A stretch of DNA of 7,817 nt from Deltaproteobacteria bacterium (GTDB taxonomy: Bacteria; Myxococcota; Polyangia; Polyangiales; B10-G4). The stretch covers positions 1 through 7,817 of the forward strand of contig JAFDCW010000202.1 in NCBI GenBank assembly GCA_019312705.1, given 5' to 3'. The translations under genes were made by a program, and so were the position numbers. Below the pieces are notes generated by a model. That model was not told the DNA's origin and ran no database searches. It was given only the letters and a program-made list of their open reading frames with translations. Below are positions 1-5,223 of the stretch, piece by piece. Within the stretch, counting starts at the first letter, position 1. The number at the start of each line of letters is the position of its first letter.

Positions 1-388
1 GCTCCTTGAAGAAGCGCTCCTTGTCGGAGACGGCCGAGCCGGGGATGTCATCGCCAGAGACGAACTCCGGCATCATCGAGGCAATCTGCATGCCCACCGC
101 GTCGACGAACTCGATGAACTCTTCGTTCCGAGAAACGAAGTCGGTCTGGCAGTTGATCTCGACGAGCACGCCGACCTTGCCGCCAGGGTGCATGTAGCCG
201 TGCACGACGCCTTCGGCGGCGATGGCGCCAGCCTTCTTGGCGGCCTTGGCGAGGCCCTTCTTCTTGATGATCTCGATGGCCGCCTCTTCGTCGCCACCGG
301 CTTCGATGAGAGCGTTCTTGCAGTCCATCATGCCGGCTGCCGTGCGATCACGGAGCGACTTCACCTGCGTTGCGGATACCTGGGTCAT
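1..388 (-). CDS. tsf: Elongation factor Ts, N-terminal part (runs off the window)
   Basis: EF-Ts is the guanine-nucleotide exchange factor that reloads EF-Tu with GTP in the cytoplasm. The 129 visible residues start MTQVSATQVKSLRDRTAAGM and hold the N-terminal UBA-like domain. This includes the region with MMDCKNALIEAGGDEEAAIE, followed by the KKKGLAKAAKKAG stretch. The start of the core domain follows, with the family signature NCQTDFVSRNEEF at about residues 76-88. The reading frame is open to the window edge, so the C-terminal half is missing here. The ATG at 386-388 is supported by an AAGGA Shine-Dalgarno at 397-401 with 8 nt of spacing. It lies 30 bp downstream of rpsB on the same strand, the classical rpsB-tsf operon order, so the two are very likely cotranscribed. 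Nothing looks damaged or unusual in the visible part. Confidence 0.97.
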   Translation of the reverse strand, partial: MTQVSATQVKSLRDRTAAGMMDCKNALIEAGGDEEAAIEIIKKKGLAKAAKKAGAIAAEGVVHGYMHPGGKVGVLVEINCQTDFVSRNEEFIEFVDAVGMQIASMMPEFVSGDDIPGSAVSDKERFFKE

Positions 389-418
389 GGCATTGATCCT
401 TCTAACTTCAGGCTGCGT

Positions 419-1471
419 TCAGCGGCCGGCGGGGGGGCGGCCGCCACGACGACGGCCACGCTGGAAATCGACCTGGACGCCGCCGGATGCCTGCTGGCCG
501 TAGCCCTGATTGCCAGACTTGCGGCGGCTCGCGCCTTCGATGCACGCGTCAGCGATGCGCGAGGTGACGAGCTTGATGGAACGAATCGCGTCGTCGTTGC
601 CCGGGATCACGAAGTCGATCTGGTCGGGATCGCAGTTCGTGTCGGTGAGGGCGACGATGGGCACGTGCAGCTTGCGGCCCTCGCGGACGGCGATGTGCTC
701 GTTGTGGGGGTCGACGACGAAGATGACGCTGGGAAGAGCGTTCATCATCTTGATGCCGCCGATGAACTTCTCGAGCTTGTCCTTCTCGCGACGAAGGCGG
801 ATGCCTTCCTTCTTGGCGAGCAACTCGAGCTCGCCGTCTTCGTCCTGACGCTCGAGCTCGCGGAGGCGCTCGATGGCGGTCTTGACGGTACGGAAGTTGG
901 TGAGCGTGCCGCCGAGCCAGCGGCCCGTGCAGTAGAACTGCCCGGCGCGGGTGGCCTCTTCGCCGATGATCTCGGCCGCCTGACGCTTGGTGCCCACGAA
1001 GAGCACATGGCCCCCGCGGGAGACGGCGTCGGAGACGAACTGGTAGGCGCGCTTGAAGAGCTGCGCCGTCTGGTCGAGGTCGATGATGTGGATGCCATTG
1101 CGCGCGCCGTAGATGTACGGGCGCATGCGCGGGTTCCAGCGCTTGGTCTGGTGACCGAAGTGCACGCCGGCGTCGATGAGGGCGCGGAGGCCGATCGGAA
1201 GATCGCCGCTCGCGACGTGGGACGCATCCCCGAGGAGCGCGAGGCCGGGAGCCTCGTTGGACGCGGGGGCAGCTTCGGCCTCGGCGGGAGCCTCGGCCGG
1301 GGCGGCCTCGGCGGGTGCCTCGGCGGCGGGAGCCTCTTCGACGGGGGGTGGCGCCTCGATGGCGGGGGGCGCTTCGAGGGCCGGAGCGGCTTCCGCGGCG
1401 GGGGCGGCTTCGGGGGCCGGGGCGGCAGTATTCTCTACGGCCTCATCGGCCGGGGTCTGATTTTCGGACAT
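419..1471 (-). CDS. rpsB: 30S ribosomal protein S2 with long acidic Ala/Pro/Glu N-terminal extension
   Basis: S2 is a late-assembling small-subunit protein that helps anchor S1. The S2 core is clear from about residue 91 to 315: LIDAGVHFGHQTKRWNPRMR (98-117), GARNGIHIIDL, HVLFVGTKRQAAE (155-167), RWLGGTLTNFRTV, GGIKMMNALPSVIFVVD and DTNCDPDQIDFVIPGNDDAI. At 350 residues it is about 100 longer than E. coli S2, because residues 1-90 are a low-complexity acidic segment of A, P and E, apparently disordered. The last 35 residues form a Gln/Gly then Arg/Gly-rich basic tail, the opposite charge to the acidic E. coli tail. The start at 1469-1471 is supported by a perfect GGAGGT 4 nt upstream (complement at 1476-1481), so the extension is very probably translated rather than a start-site error. 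It is the first gene of an operon with tsf. Confidence 0.97.
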   Translation of the reverse strand: MSENQTPADEAVENTAAPAPEAAPAAEAAPALEAPPAIEAPPPVEEAPAAEAPAEAAPAEAPAEAEAAPASNEAPGLALLGDASHVASGDLPIGLRALIDAGVHFGHQTKRWNPRMRPYIYGARNGIHIIDLDQTAQLFKRAYQFVSDAVSRGGHVLFVGTKRQAAEIIGEEATRAGQFYCTGRWLGGTLTNFRTVKTAIERLRELERQDEDGELELLAKKEGIRLRREKDKLEKFIGGIKMMNALPSVIFVVDPHNEHIAVREGRKLHVPIVALTDTNCDPDQIDFVIPGNDDAIRSIKLVTSRIADACIEGASRRKSGNQGYGQQASGGVQVDFQRGRRRGGRPPAGR

Positions 1472-1608
1472 AGTTACCTCCGGTTAAACCTCCACCCCTC
1501 GCGGACGAGAACCCCAGAGGGGGCACCGGCTCGGCCGTCTTATTCGAGAAGTGTGTGTAATTTCGGGCGCTTTTGCAGGGTGCTCGGGCGTCCGGCTCCT
1601 TGGGGAGC
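1472..1608 (-). promoter_or_regulatory. rpsB 5' leader with tandem Shine-Dalgarno and alternative hairpins
   Basis: This is the inferred untranslated leader of the rpsB-tsf transcript. Two GGAGGT motifs lie in tandem before the start codon, with complements at 1476-1481 and 1488-1493, separated by a short GGTTTAACC palindrome. Just upstream are alternative foldings. The segment 1495-1500 can pair with 1517-1522 (6 bp). Alternatively, 1498-1501 pairs with 1506-1509 while 1512-1515 pairs with 1519-1522. These pairings exclude each other and sit next to the ribosome binding site. S2 is known to repress its own operon in E. coli through a leader element; that this leader does so is inference. The rest of the region to 1727 shows no gene. 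Confidence 0.35.
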
Positions 1609-1614
1609 GGCGGC

Positions 1615-1643
1615 GATATACCACGCGTCCCACGGGAGTCCAA
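1615..1643 (-). promoter_or_regulatory. Candidate sigma70-type extended -10 promoter of rpsB-tsf
   Basis: Read on the minus strand, there is a -35-like TTGGAC (1643 to 1638), a 17-nt spacer, and a TATATC -10 (1620 to 1615) preceded by TG one base away (extended -10). The predicted transcript start is near 1608, about 137 nt before the rpsB start codon. It is the best promoter match in the gap between rpsB and the divergent gene at 1728. Both hexamers are imperfect, so this remains a sequence-based prediction. Confidence 0.45.
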
Positions 1644-1690
1644 TCGAACCCCCGGTCGGGCCCCGGTTCCCCACGGAAGCGTACCGGGGC

Positions 1691-1719
1691 TTCGCGGCAG
1701 GGCCGCGGCGACCTATGCT
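1691..1719 (+). promoter_or_regulatory. Weak promoter candidate directly before the gene at 1728 (possibly leaderless)
   Basis: A TATGCT -10-like hexamer at 1714-1719 lies 14 nt (first base to first base) before the ATG at 1728, so transcription would start at about the A of the start codon. The -35 position (1691-1696, TTCGCG) matches poorly. No Shine-Dalgarno is present upstream of the ATG, which fits a leaderless transcript but does not prove it. Confidence 0.28.
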
Positions 1720-1727
1720 CGCCTTCC

Positions 1728-2156
1728 ATGCACTCTGTTGGCCGCGCAGCCGTCGCCCTCACCGTGGTCCTTGCCCTCGTATCGGCAACGACCGGGGCGG
1801 CCGCCCAAGAAGCCCAAGAAGCCCAAGACGCGAGCCGGGGGCCCTCGGTCGTGCCAATCGTGGTGACCGGACTCGGCGCCGCCGGGCTCATCCTCGGCGG
1901 AATCTTCGCCGCCGCCGCCTCTGGCGCCTATGACTCCGCCGCGACCGACCCGGTGCACGAGAGCGCCGCCGCCAGCCTCGACAGCGCAAATACCTTCACC
2001 ACCCTCGCCAATACGATGTGGGTCCTCGGCGGCTCCCTGATGCTCATCGGCGTGAGCTGGTTGGCGGTCGAGTTCACCCGGCCAAGCAGGACCGGAATGA
2101 CCGCCCGCCTCGAAGTCGGCCCCGGCTCCCTGAGCCTCGCGGGCAGCTTCGACTAG
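1728..2156 (+). CDS. Small exported/membrane protein with two hydrophobic segments, function unknown
   Basis: This 142-residue protein is not a family I can name. It has a Sec-type signal sequence (residues 1-26; hydrophobic AVALTVVLALVSA followed by AAA|QE as a likely cleavage site). The first mature residues form a short AQE/AQE/AQD repeat. Two transmembrane helices follow, at about 41-65 (VVPIVVTGLGAAGLILGGIF) and 96-114 (TMWVLGGSLMLIGVSWLAV). Between them is an Ala/Ser-rich loop, and the protein ends with a short beta-prone tail (ARLEVGPGSLSLAGSF). Similar small proteins with a helical pair and a GSF-type end occur in Myxococcota, but I know no function for them. The ATG at 1728 is chosen because it opens the signal peptide; the upstream in-frame extension to 1551 is unlikely. 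The gene is divergent from rpsB and convergent with the lipoprotein gene. It has no Shine-Dalgarno. Confidence 0.75.
   Translation: MHSVGRAAVALTVVLALVSATTGAAAQEAQEAQDASRGPSVVPIVVTGLGAAGLILGGIFAAAASGAYDSAATDPVHESAAASLDSANTFTTLANTMWVLGGSLMLIGVSWLAVEFTRPSRTGMTARLEVGPGSLSLAGSFD
1803..1829 (+). repeat. Three tandem 9-bp repeats (GCCCAAGAA) at the signal-peptide junction
   Basis: GCCCAAGAA occurs at 1803-1811 and 1812-1820, and a one-base variant ending GAC at 1821-1829. The unit is in frame and encodes AQE-AQE-AQD, residues 26-34 of the small membrane protein, right at the predicted signal peptidase site. Copy-number change would alter only the mature N terminus. Confidence 0.85.
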
Positions 2157-2178
2157 AGCACATCTCGAGATGTGCTCT
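2155..2178. terminator. Perfect 24-bp palindrome between convergent genes (candidate bidirectional terminator)
   Basis: AGAGCACATCTC is followed directly by its exact reverse complement GAGATGTGCTCT, centred between 2166 and 2167. It overlaps the last two bases of the TAG stop of the upstream plus-strand gene and ends two bases before the stop of the lipoprotein gene. As RNA it would form a stem of up to 10 bp with a TCGA loop on either strand. There is no T-tract on either side, so an intrinsic terminator of the usual kind is not shown. A dyad protein-binding site is the alternative. Confidence 0.5.
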
Positions 2179-2180
2179 GA

Positions 2181-2957
2181 TCAGTCGCCGGTGCCGGAGG
2201 GCATGAATGTGAGGTCGTCGGTGACGAGGATCTTGTCGAGCTGCACCGCCGCCTCACGACGATAGATGTCCACGGTGATCTCCCCGGCCTCCAGGACGAA
2301 GTCGGTCGGCGGAAGCGACGGGTCGCCGTCGTCATGCACGTCGTCCCAGCCCCACTCGGTCATCGTGAGTATGGAATTCCAGCGAGAACAGTCGGCGGCC
2401 CCCGGAGGAGCGACGGCAACGTCGACGCAGACCCAGAACGAATCGGCGCTCTCGCCGGGAGCGATGACTCGGCCCCAGATCCGGTAGGTGCCGTCGAAGG
2501 GAATCATGACTCGGAAGGACGCCTTGCCATCGGGGCCGGGCTGCGTGTCAACAGGACCGGGATTCGCCGCCGAGATGTATTCACCACCGGATGCCGTAGC
2601 GTCGGTGCCGACCATCATCTCGGTATCGAGGGTCGCCGCCTCGGCTTCGAACCAGAGCTTGACCATACCGGGCACCATCGCGCCCGAGTCGTCCATGGCG
2701 CCCGAGTCAACCGGCGCGCCGGTGTCGCCCGTCGCCGAATCCGTTGTACCGGAGTCCCCGACGGCGGAGTCCCGGGCGCCGCTATCGGCGGGCCCGGGCC
2801 CGTCGACAACGCAGACATTCATCGCCGTATCGCAAACCCATCCCTCGGCGCAGGGGCATTCCTTGCCCTCGAGGTCCACCGCTCGGGAGTTGACGCAGCC
2901 GCCGAGTACAAACGCGGATATCAGCACTGCGGTCCAAGGCAATACGCGTATCGACAT
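2181..2957 (-). CDS. Lipoprotein with Cys-rich head, D/S/G linker and CBM6/35-like domain
   Basis: This 258-residue protein is predicted to be lipid-anchored and surface- or periplasm-facing. Residues 1-20 are a lipoprotein signal with lipobox VLGGC (modified Cys21). Residues 34-49 hold four Cys (CPCAEGWVCDTAMNVC), a small disulfide-type head. A linker rich in D, S, G and T (about 53-95) follows, typical of myxobacterial lipoproteins. From about 101 to 250 lies a jelly-roll-like domain: it opens with WFEAEAA, has an SFRV-MIPFDGTYRIWGRV core, and ends with VDIYRREAAVQLDKILVTDD. The opening EAE and the closing RRE..x..LDKILVT pattern resemble CBM6/CBM35 carbohydrate-binding modules. Binding to sugar is inferred, and no catalytic domain is present. 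The ATG at 2955-2957 is preferred over an in-frame TTG nine bases upstream because it places the n-region normally. It is a single gene, divergent from rlmI. Confidence 0.82.
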   Translation of the reverse strand: MSIRVLPWTAVLISAFVLGGCVNSRAVDLEGKECPCAEGWVCDTAMNVCVVDGPGPADSGARDSAVGDSGTTDSATGDTGAPVDSGAMDDSGAMVPGMVKLWFEAEAATLDTEMMVGTDATASGGEYISAANPGPVDTQPGPDGKASFRVMIPFDGTYRIWGRVIAPGESADSFWVCVDVAVAPPGAADCSRWNSILTMTEWGWDDVHDDGDPSLPPTDFVLEAGEITVDIYRREAAVQLDKILVTDDLTFMPSGTGD

Positions 2958-2980
2958 GCTCGACAACGTACCATAGGCCC
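2958..2980. promoter_or_regulatory. Compact divergent control region with overlapping -10-like elements
   Basis: Only 23 bp separate the ATG of the lipoprotein gene and the GTG of rlmI. The heptamer TACCATA (2969-2975) reads TACCAT on plus, placing a transcript start at about 2981, exactly the rlmI GTG. On minus it reads TATGGT, placing a start near 2963, a few bases before the lipoprotein ATG. Each matches 4 of 6 bases of the -10 consensus. Neither gene has a Shine-Dalgarno or a clear -35. The promoters, if real, must extend into the opposite coding regions. Confidence 0.35.
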
Positions 2981-4144
2981 GTGCCCCCCCTGCCTACGCT
3001 AAAGCTCCGCCGCCCCCTCGAACGCGCCGTCCATCGGGGCCATCCCTGGCTCTACGCCGACGCCCTCGACCACCGCGGATCCACAGGGGAGGTGGTCACC
3101 GTCCTCGACCGCCGCGGACGCTTCCTCGCTCGCGGCATCGCGACCGACGGCCCCATCGCCGTACGCGTCCTGACCACCATGGACGAACCGCTCGACGAAG
3201 CCTTCTTCCAACGGCGTATCACGGCCGCAGCGACGCTCCGAGACCGAGTCGTACCGCCGGCGACCAACGCCTACCGCTTGCTGCATGGCGAGGGAGACCG
3301 CCTCGCCGGAGTGGTCGTCGACGTCTACGGCTCGGCCGCCGTTCTGCGCTTTGACGCCGACGGAATCGCGAAACACGAAAAGACCCTCGTGGGCCCGCTG
3401 CTCGAAGTCCTCGCAGCGCGCGGAGTGCAGACGCTCCTGCGGAAGACGGGGCGCGGCCCGGATACGCGGGTAGAGACCATCACGGGAGAGCCACCGGACA
3501 GGGTGGAAGTGACCGAGCACGGCATGGTCCTCCTCGGGGATCTCGCACGCGGGCAGAAGACCGGCCTCTTCCTCGACCATCGAGAGAGTCGCAGGCTCGT
3601 CCGAGACCTCGCCGAGGGCCTCCGGGTCCTCAACCTCTACGGCTACACCGGGGGCTTTTCGGTCGCCGCCGGCCTCGGAGGCGCGAAGCACGTCGACACC
3701 GTGGATCTGGCGGGGCCCGCGATCGATCTCGCGGACGAGACGTGGCTACGAAACGGACTCCCCGCCGAGGCGCACCGGGGCCACCGGGCCGACGTCCGGG
3801 TCTTCCTCGACGAAGCCCAGGGCAAGACCTGGGATCTCATCGTCGCCGATCCCCCGAGCTTCGCGCCCCGTCACGACGCCCGGGACAACGCCATCGCGAC
3901 GTACGAGAAGCTGCACGAGGCCTGTTTCCGTCGCCTCGAGGTCGGGGGCTACTACCTCGCGGGTTCCTGCTCGAGCCACATCACCCGAGACGACTTCGAC
4001 GGAACCCTCGAAGAAGGGGCCCGGCGGGCTCGCTGCGTGACCCAGGTCCTCGGCCGATGGGGCGCCCCGGCAGATCACCCCCGGCTCTCGGCGTTCCCCG
4101 AAGGCGACTACCTGAAGGTCAGCTTGCTCCGGATCATCGACTGA
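2981..4144 (+). CDS. rlmI: RlmI-type 23S rRNA (cytosine-C5) methyltransferase
   Basis: The protein is a SAM-dependent RNA methyltransferase of the RlmI family, which in E. coli makes m5C1962 in 23S rRNA. Its 387 residues are close to the 396 of the E. coli enzyme. An N-terminal PUA domain (about 6-82; GHPWLYADAL at 20-29, RGRFLARGIA) is followed by a linking domain (LLHGEGDRLAGVVVDVYG). The Rossmann methyltransferase domain carries GQKTGLFLDHRESR (191-204), motif I VLNLYGYTGGFSVAAGLGGA (216-235), motif IV ADPPSFA (289-295) and the SCSSHI motif (329-334), which holds the likely catalytic Cys. The start is a GTG at 2981; no upstream in-frame alternative fits the 23-bp gap, and no Shine-Dalgarno is present. 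Its 3' end overlaps the convergent gene by 11 bp. The exact target base in this organism is inferred. Confidence 0.92.
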   Translation: MPPLPTLKLRRPLERAVHRGHPWLYADALDHRGSTGEVVTVLDRRGRFLARGIATDGPIAVRVLTTMDEPLDEAFFQRRITAAATLRDRVVPPATNAYRLLHGEGDRLAGVVVDVYGSAAVLRFDADGIAKHEKTLVGPLLEVLAARGVQTLLRKTGRGPDTRVETITGEPPDRVEVTEHGMVLLGDLARGQKTGLFLDHRESRRLVRDLAEGLRVLNLYGYTGGFSVAAGLGGAKHVDTVDLAGPAIDLADETWLRNGLPAEAHRGHRADVRVFLDEAQGKTWDLIVADPPSFAPRHDARDNAIATYEKLHEACFRRLEVGGYYLAGSCSSHITRDDFDGTLEEGARRARCVTQVLGRWGAPADHPRLSAFPEGDYLKVSLLRIID

Positions 4145-5198
4145 GGCCCACGCGGCGCCGAGCGGTCAGGCAGTGCTCGGACCCGCGAGTGAAGTCGCGG
4201 CAGGTCCTGGGCCGGTCCTCGTATACGACGCACATGTACGAGGGGGAGGCTGTATCTGCTTCATCTGCGTCTTCTGCGTGCCGGGGTGGCTGCTCCTGGA
4301 GAGCAGCGCAGCGCTCCCCTTCGCGGCGTATCTCATAACCCCGAGGCCGCTTCGTGAGCAGGTCCGGGTGCAGGCGGACGAAGGGGTCCCGAGCAGAGAC
4401 CTCGACCGCTCCGTAGGCCTCACGGCAGCAGGCACCACACTCGAGGCAAGACGGCTCGGGCTCCCACCGCGCGCAGCCCGGCCAAGCAACCTCGACTCGG
4501 ACACCCCCGCCCTGCTCGCACCGGGGCACCGCCTTGCCCGGCCCCCGCCGCCGTTGCCAGGCGCAGTCACCGCAGCGCCCCTGATCGGCGAAGGCGCCTT
4601 CGAGGCCGCTCGGGTGGGGCGGGATCGGGGCCTCGAAGCGGCTCCACAGAAGGCCCGAGGCGCCCATCGCGGCGGCGCCCACCGCTTCGGCGATGCGTTG
4701 GGTCGCGACGAGGGCCTGGGCCAGGTGAGGGCCCCACGGCGGTCGACCGACGCGGGCGGCCCCGCGGAGCGCCAGGATGGATGACGGATCCGTGCGCGGC
4801 GAGAAGGGGTCCGCCGGAAGCCGGTCGTAGAAGGCCCGGTGATCGGTCGTGGGCGCAAAGACCTGGCGTAGCCCGTGCGTCGCCGCGAGGGCAGCCTGGA
4901 GGCGAAGGCACGCGTATTCGCGGTCGAGGTCACGGTCAGTCTCGTTGTCGAGGTCCCAGTCCGGACGGTCGAAGGACTCGGGCCCTTCGATCAACGAATG
5001 GCAGAGCTCGTGGAAGATCATCTGAGAGAGGCTGTCGTCGGCGTCGAGGTGGGCCGCGCTCCCGATGAAGAGCGTGCCGGCGCCGTCGGTCGACGCATAG
5101 CAGTCGTCGCTCCGCTCGATGCGCAAGCCGATGCGCGCCGCGGCGTCCAGCCACACGACGTCCAGGGGATCGCGGTATCGATACGTAACCTCGCGCAC
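4134..5198 (-). CDS. HEXXH metallopeptidase-like region fused to a YkgJ-type cysteine-cluster domain
   Basis: The 354-residue protein has two visible parts. The N-terminal part has IFHELCHSLIEG, an HEXXH motif with His63, Glu64 and His67. A downstream DREYACLRLQAAL (Glu94) is placed where ImmA/IrrE-type gluzincins have their third metal ligand. Then comes a first Cys set (CGDC at 209-212, Cys227, Cys242). The C-terminal YkgJ-like zinc/iron-chelating signature follows: CLECGACC (251-258), Cys297, YMCVVYEDRPRTCRDF (321-336) and Cys343. YkgJ proteins are thought to bind metal, but their function is poorly known. A short acidic insert (about 307-319) comes from 9-bp repeats. The start is taken as GTG at 5196-5198, because an upstream extension would run through the shared control region and antisense to the regulator gene. 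No Shine-Dalgarno is seen, and there is no signal peptide, so it is probably cytoplasmic. Peptidase activity is inferred from the motif alone. Confidence 0.8.
   Translation of the reverse strand: MREVTYRYRDPLDVVWLDAAARIGLRIERSDDCYASTDGAGTLFIGSAAHLDADDSLSQMIFHELCHSLIEGPESFDRPDWDLDNETDRDLDREYACLRLQAALAATHGLRQVFAPTTDHRAFYDRLPADPFSPRTDPSSILALRGAARVGRPPWGPHLAQALVATQRIAEAVGAAAMGASGLLWSRFEAPIPPHPSGLEGAFADQGRCGDCAWQRRRGPGKAVPRCEQGGGVRVEVAWPGCARWEPEPSCLECGACCREAYGAVEVSARDPFVRLHPDLLTKRPRGYEIRREGERCAALQEQPPRHAEDADEADTASPSYMCVVYEDRPRTCRDFTRGSEHCLTARRRVGLSR
4254..4280. repeat. Three imperfect 9-bp repeats inside the YkgJ-type domain
   Basis: The plus strand reads ATCTGCTTC, ATCTGCGTC, TTCTGCGTG in tandem (4254-4262, 4263-4271, 4272-4280). 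On the coding (minus) strand they encode HAE-DAD-EAD, a small acidic loop between Cys297 and the YMCVVYEDRP motif. The loop is a spot where the family can tolerate length change, so the insert probably leaves the fold intact. Confidence 0.7.
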
Positions 5199-5205
5199 GT
5201 CAGGG

Positions 5206-5217
5206 GGAGTATACTCC
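5206..5217. promoter_or_regulatory. Symmetric -10 palindrome shared by two divergent genes (possible operator)
   Basis: GGAGTATACTCC is a perfect 12-bp palindrome in the 25-bp gap between the GTG at 5198 and the ATG at 5224. It contains TATACT on plus (5210-5215) and TATACT on minus (5213 to 5208); each matches 5 of 6 bases of the -10 consensus, and they overlap by four bases. Predicted starts fall at about 5222 on plus and 5201 on minus, that is 0-3 nt before each start codon. This suggests one bidirectional promoter feeding two leaderless or near-leaderless mRNAs. Because the plus gene encodes a helix-turn-helix protein, the palindrome could also be its operator. No clear -35 is visible on either side. 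Confidence 0.55.
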
Positions 5218-5223
5218 GAGGCG

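Noticed and set aside
1551..1727. Upstream start for the small membrane protein gene
   Set aside because: It would put a long charged stretch before an obvious signal peptide; the ATG at 1728 fits the signal sequence.
188..1933. Long plus-strand open frame of 581 codons opposite rpsB
   Set aside because: It is the antisense of clear rpsB and tsf sequence; high GC keeps shadow frames open, and the translation is low-complexity without family motifs.
5119..5223. Upstream start for the HTH-cupin gene at 5119
   Set aside because: It would overlap the neighbour's coding start and the shared -10 palindrome; the ATG at 5224 fits a leaderless start.
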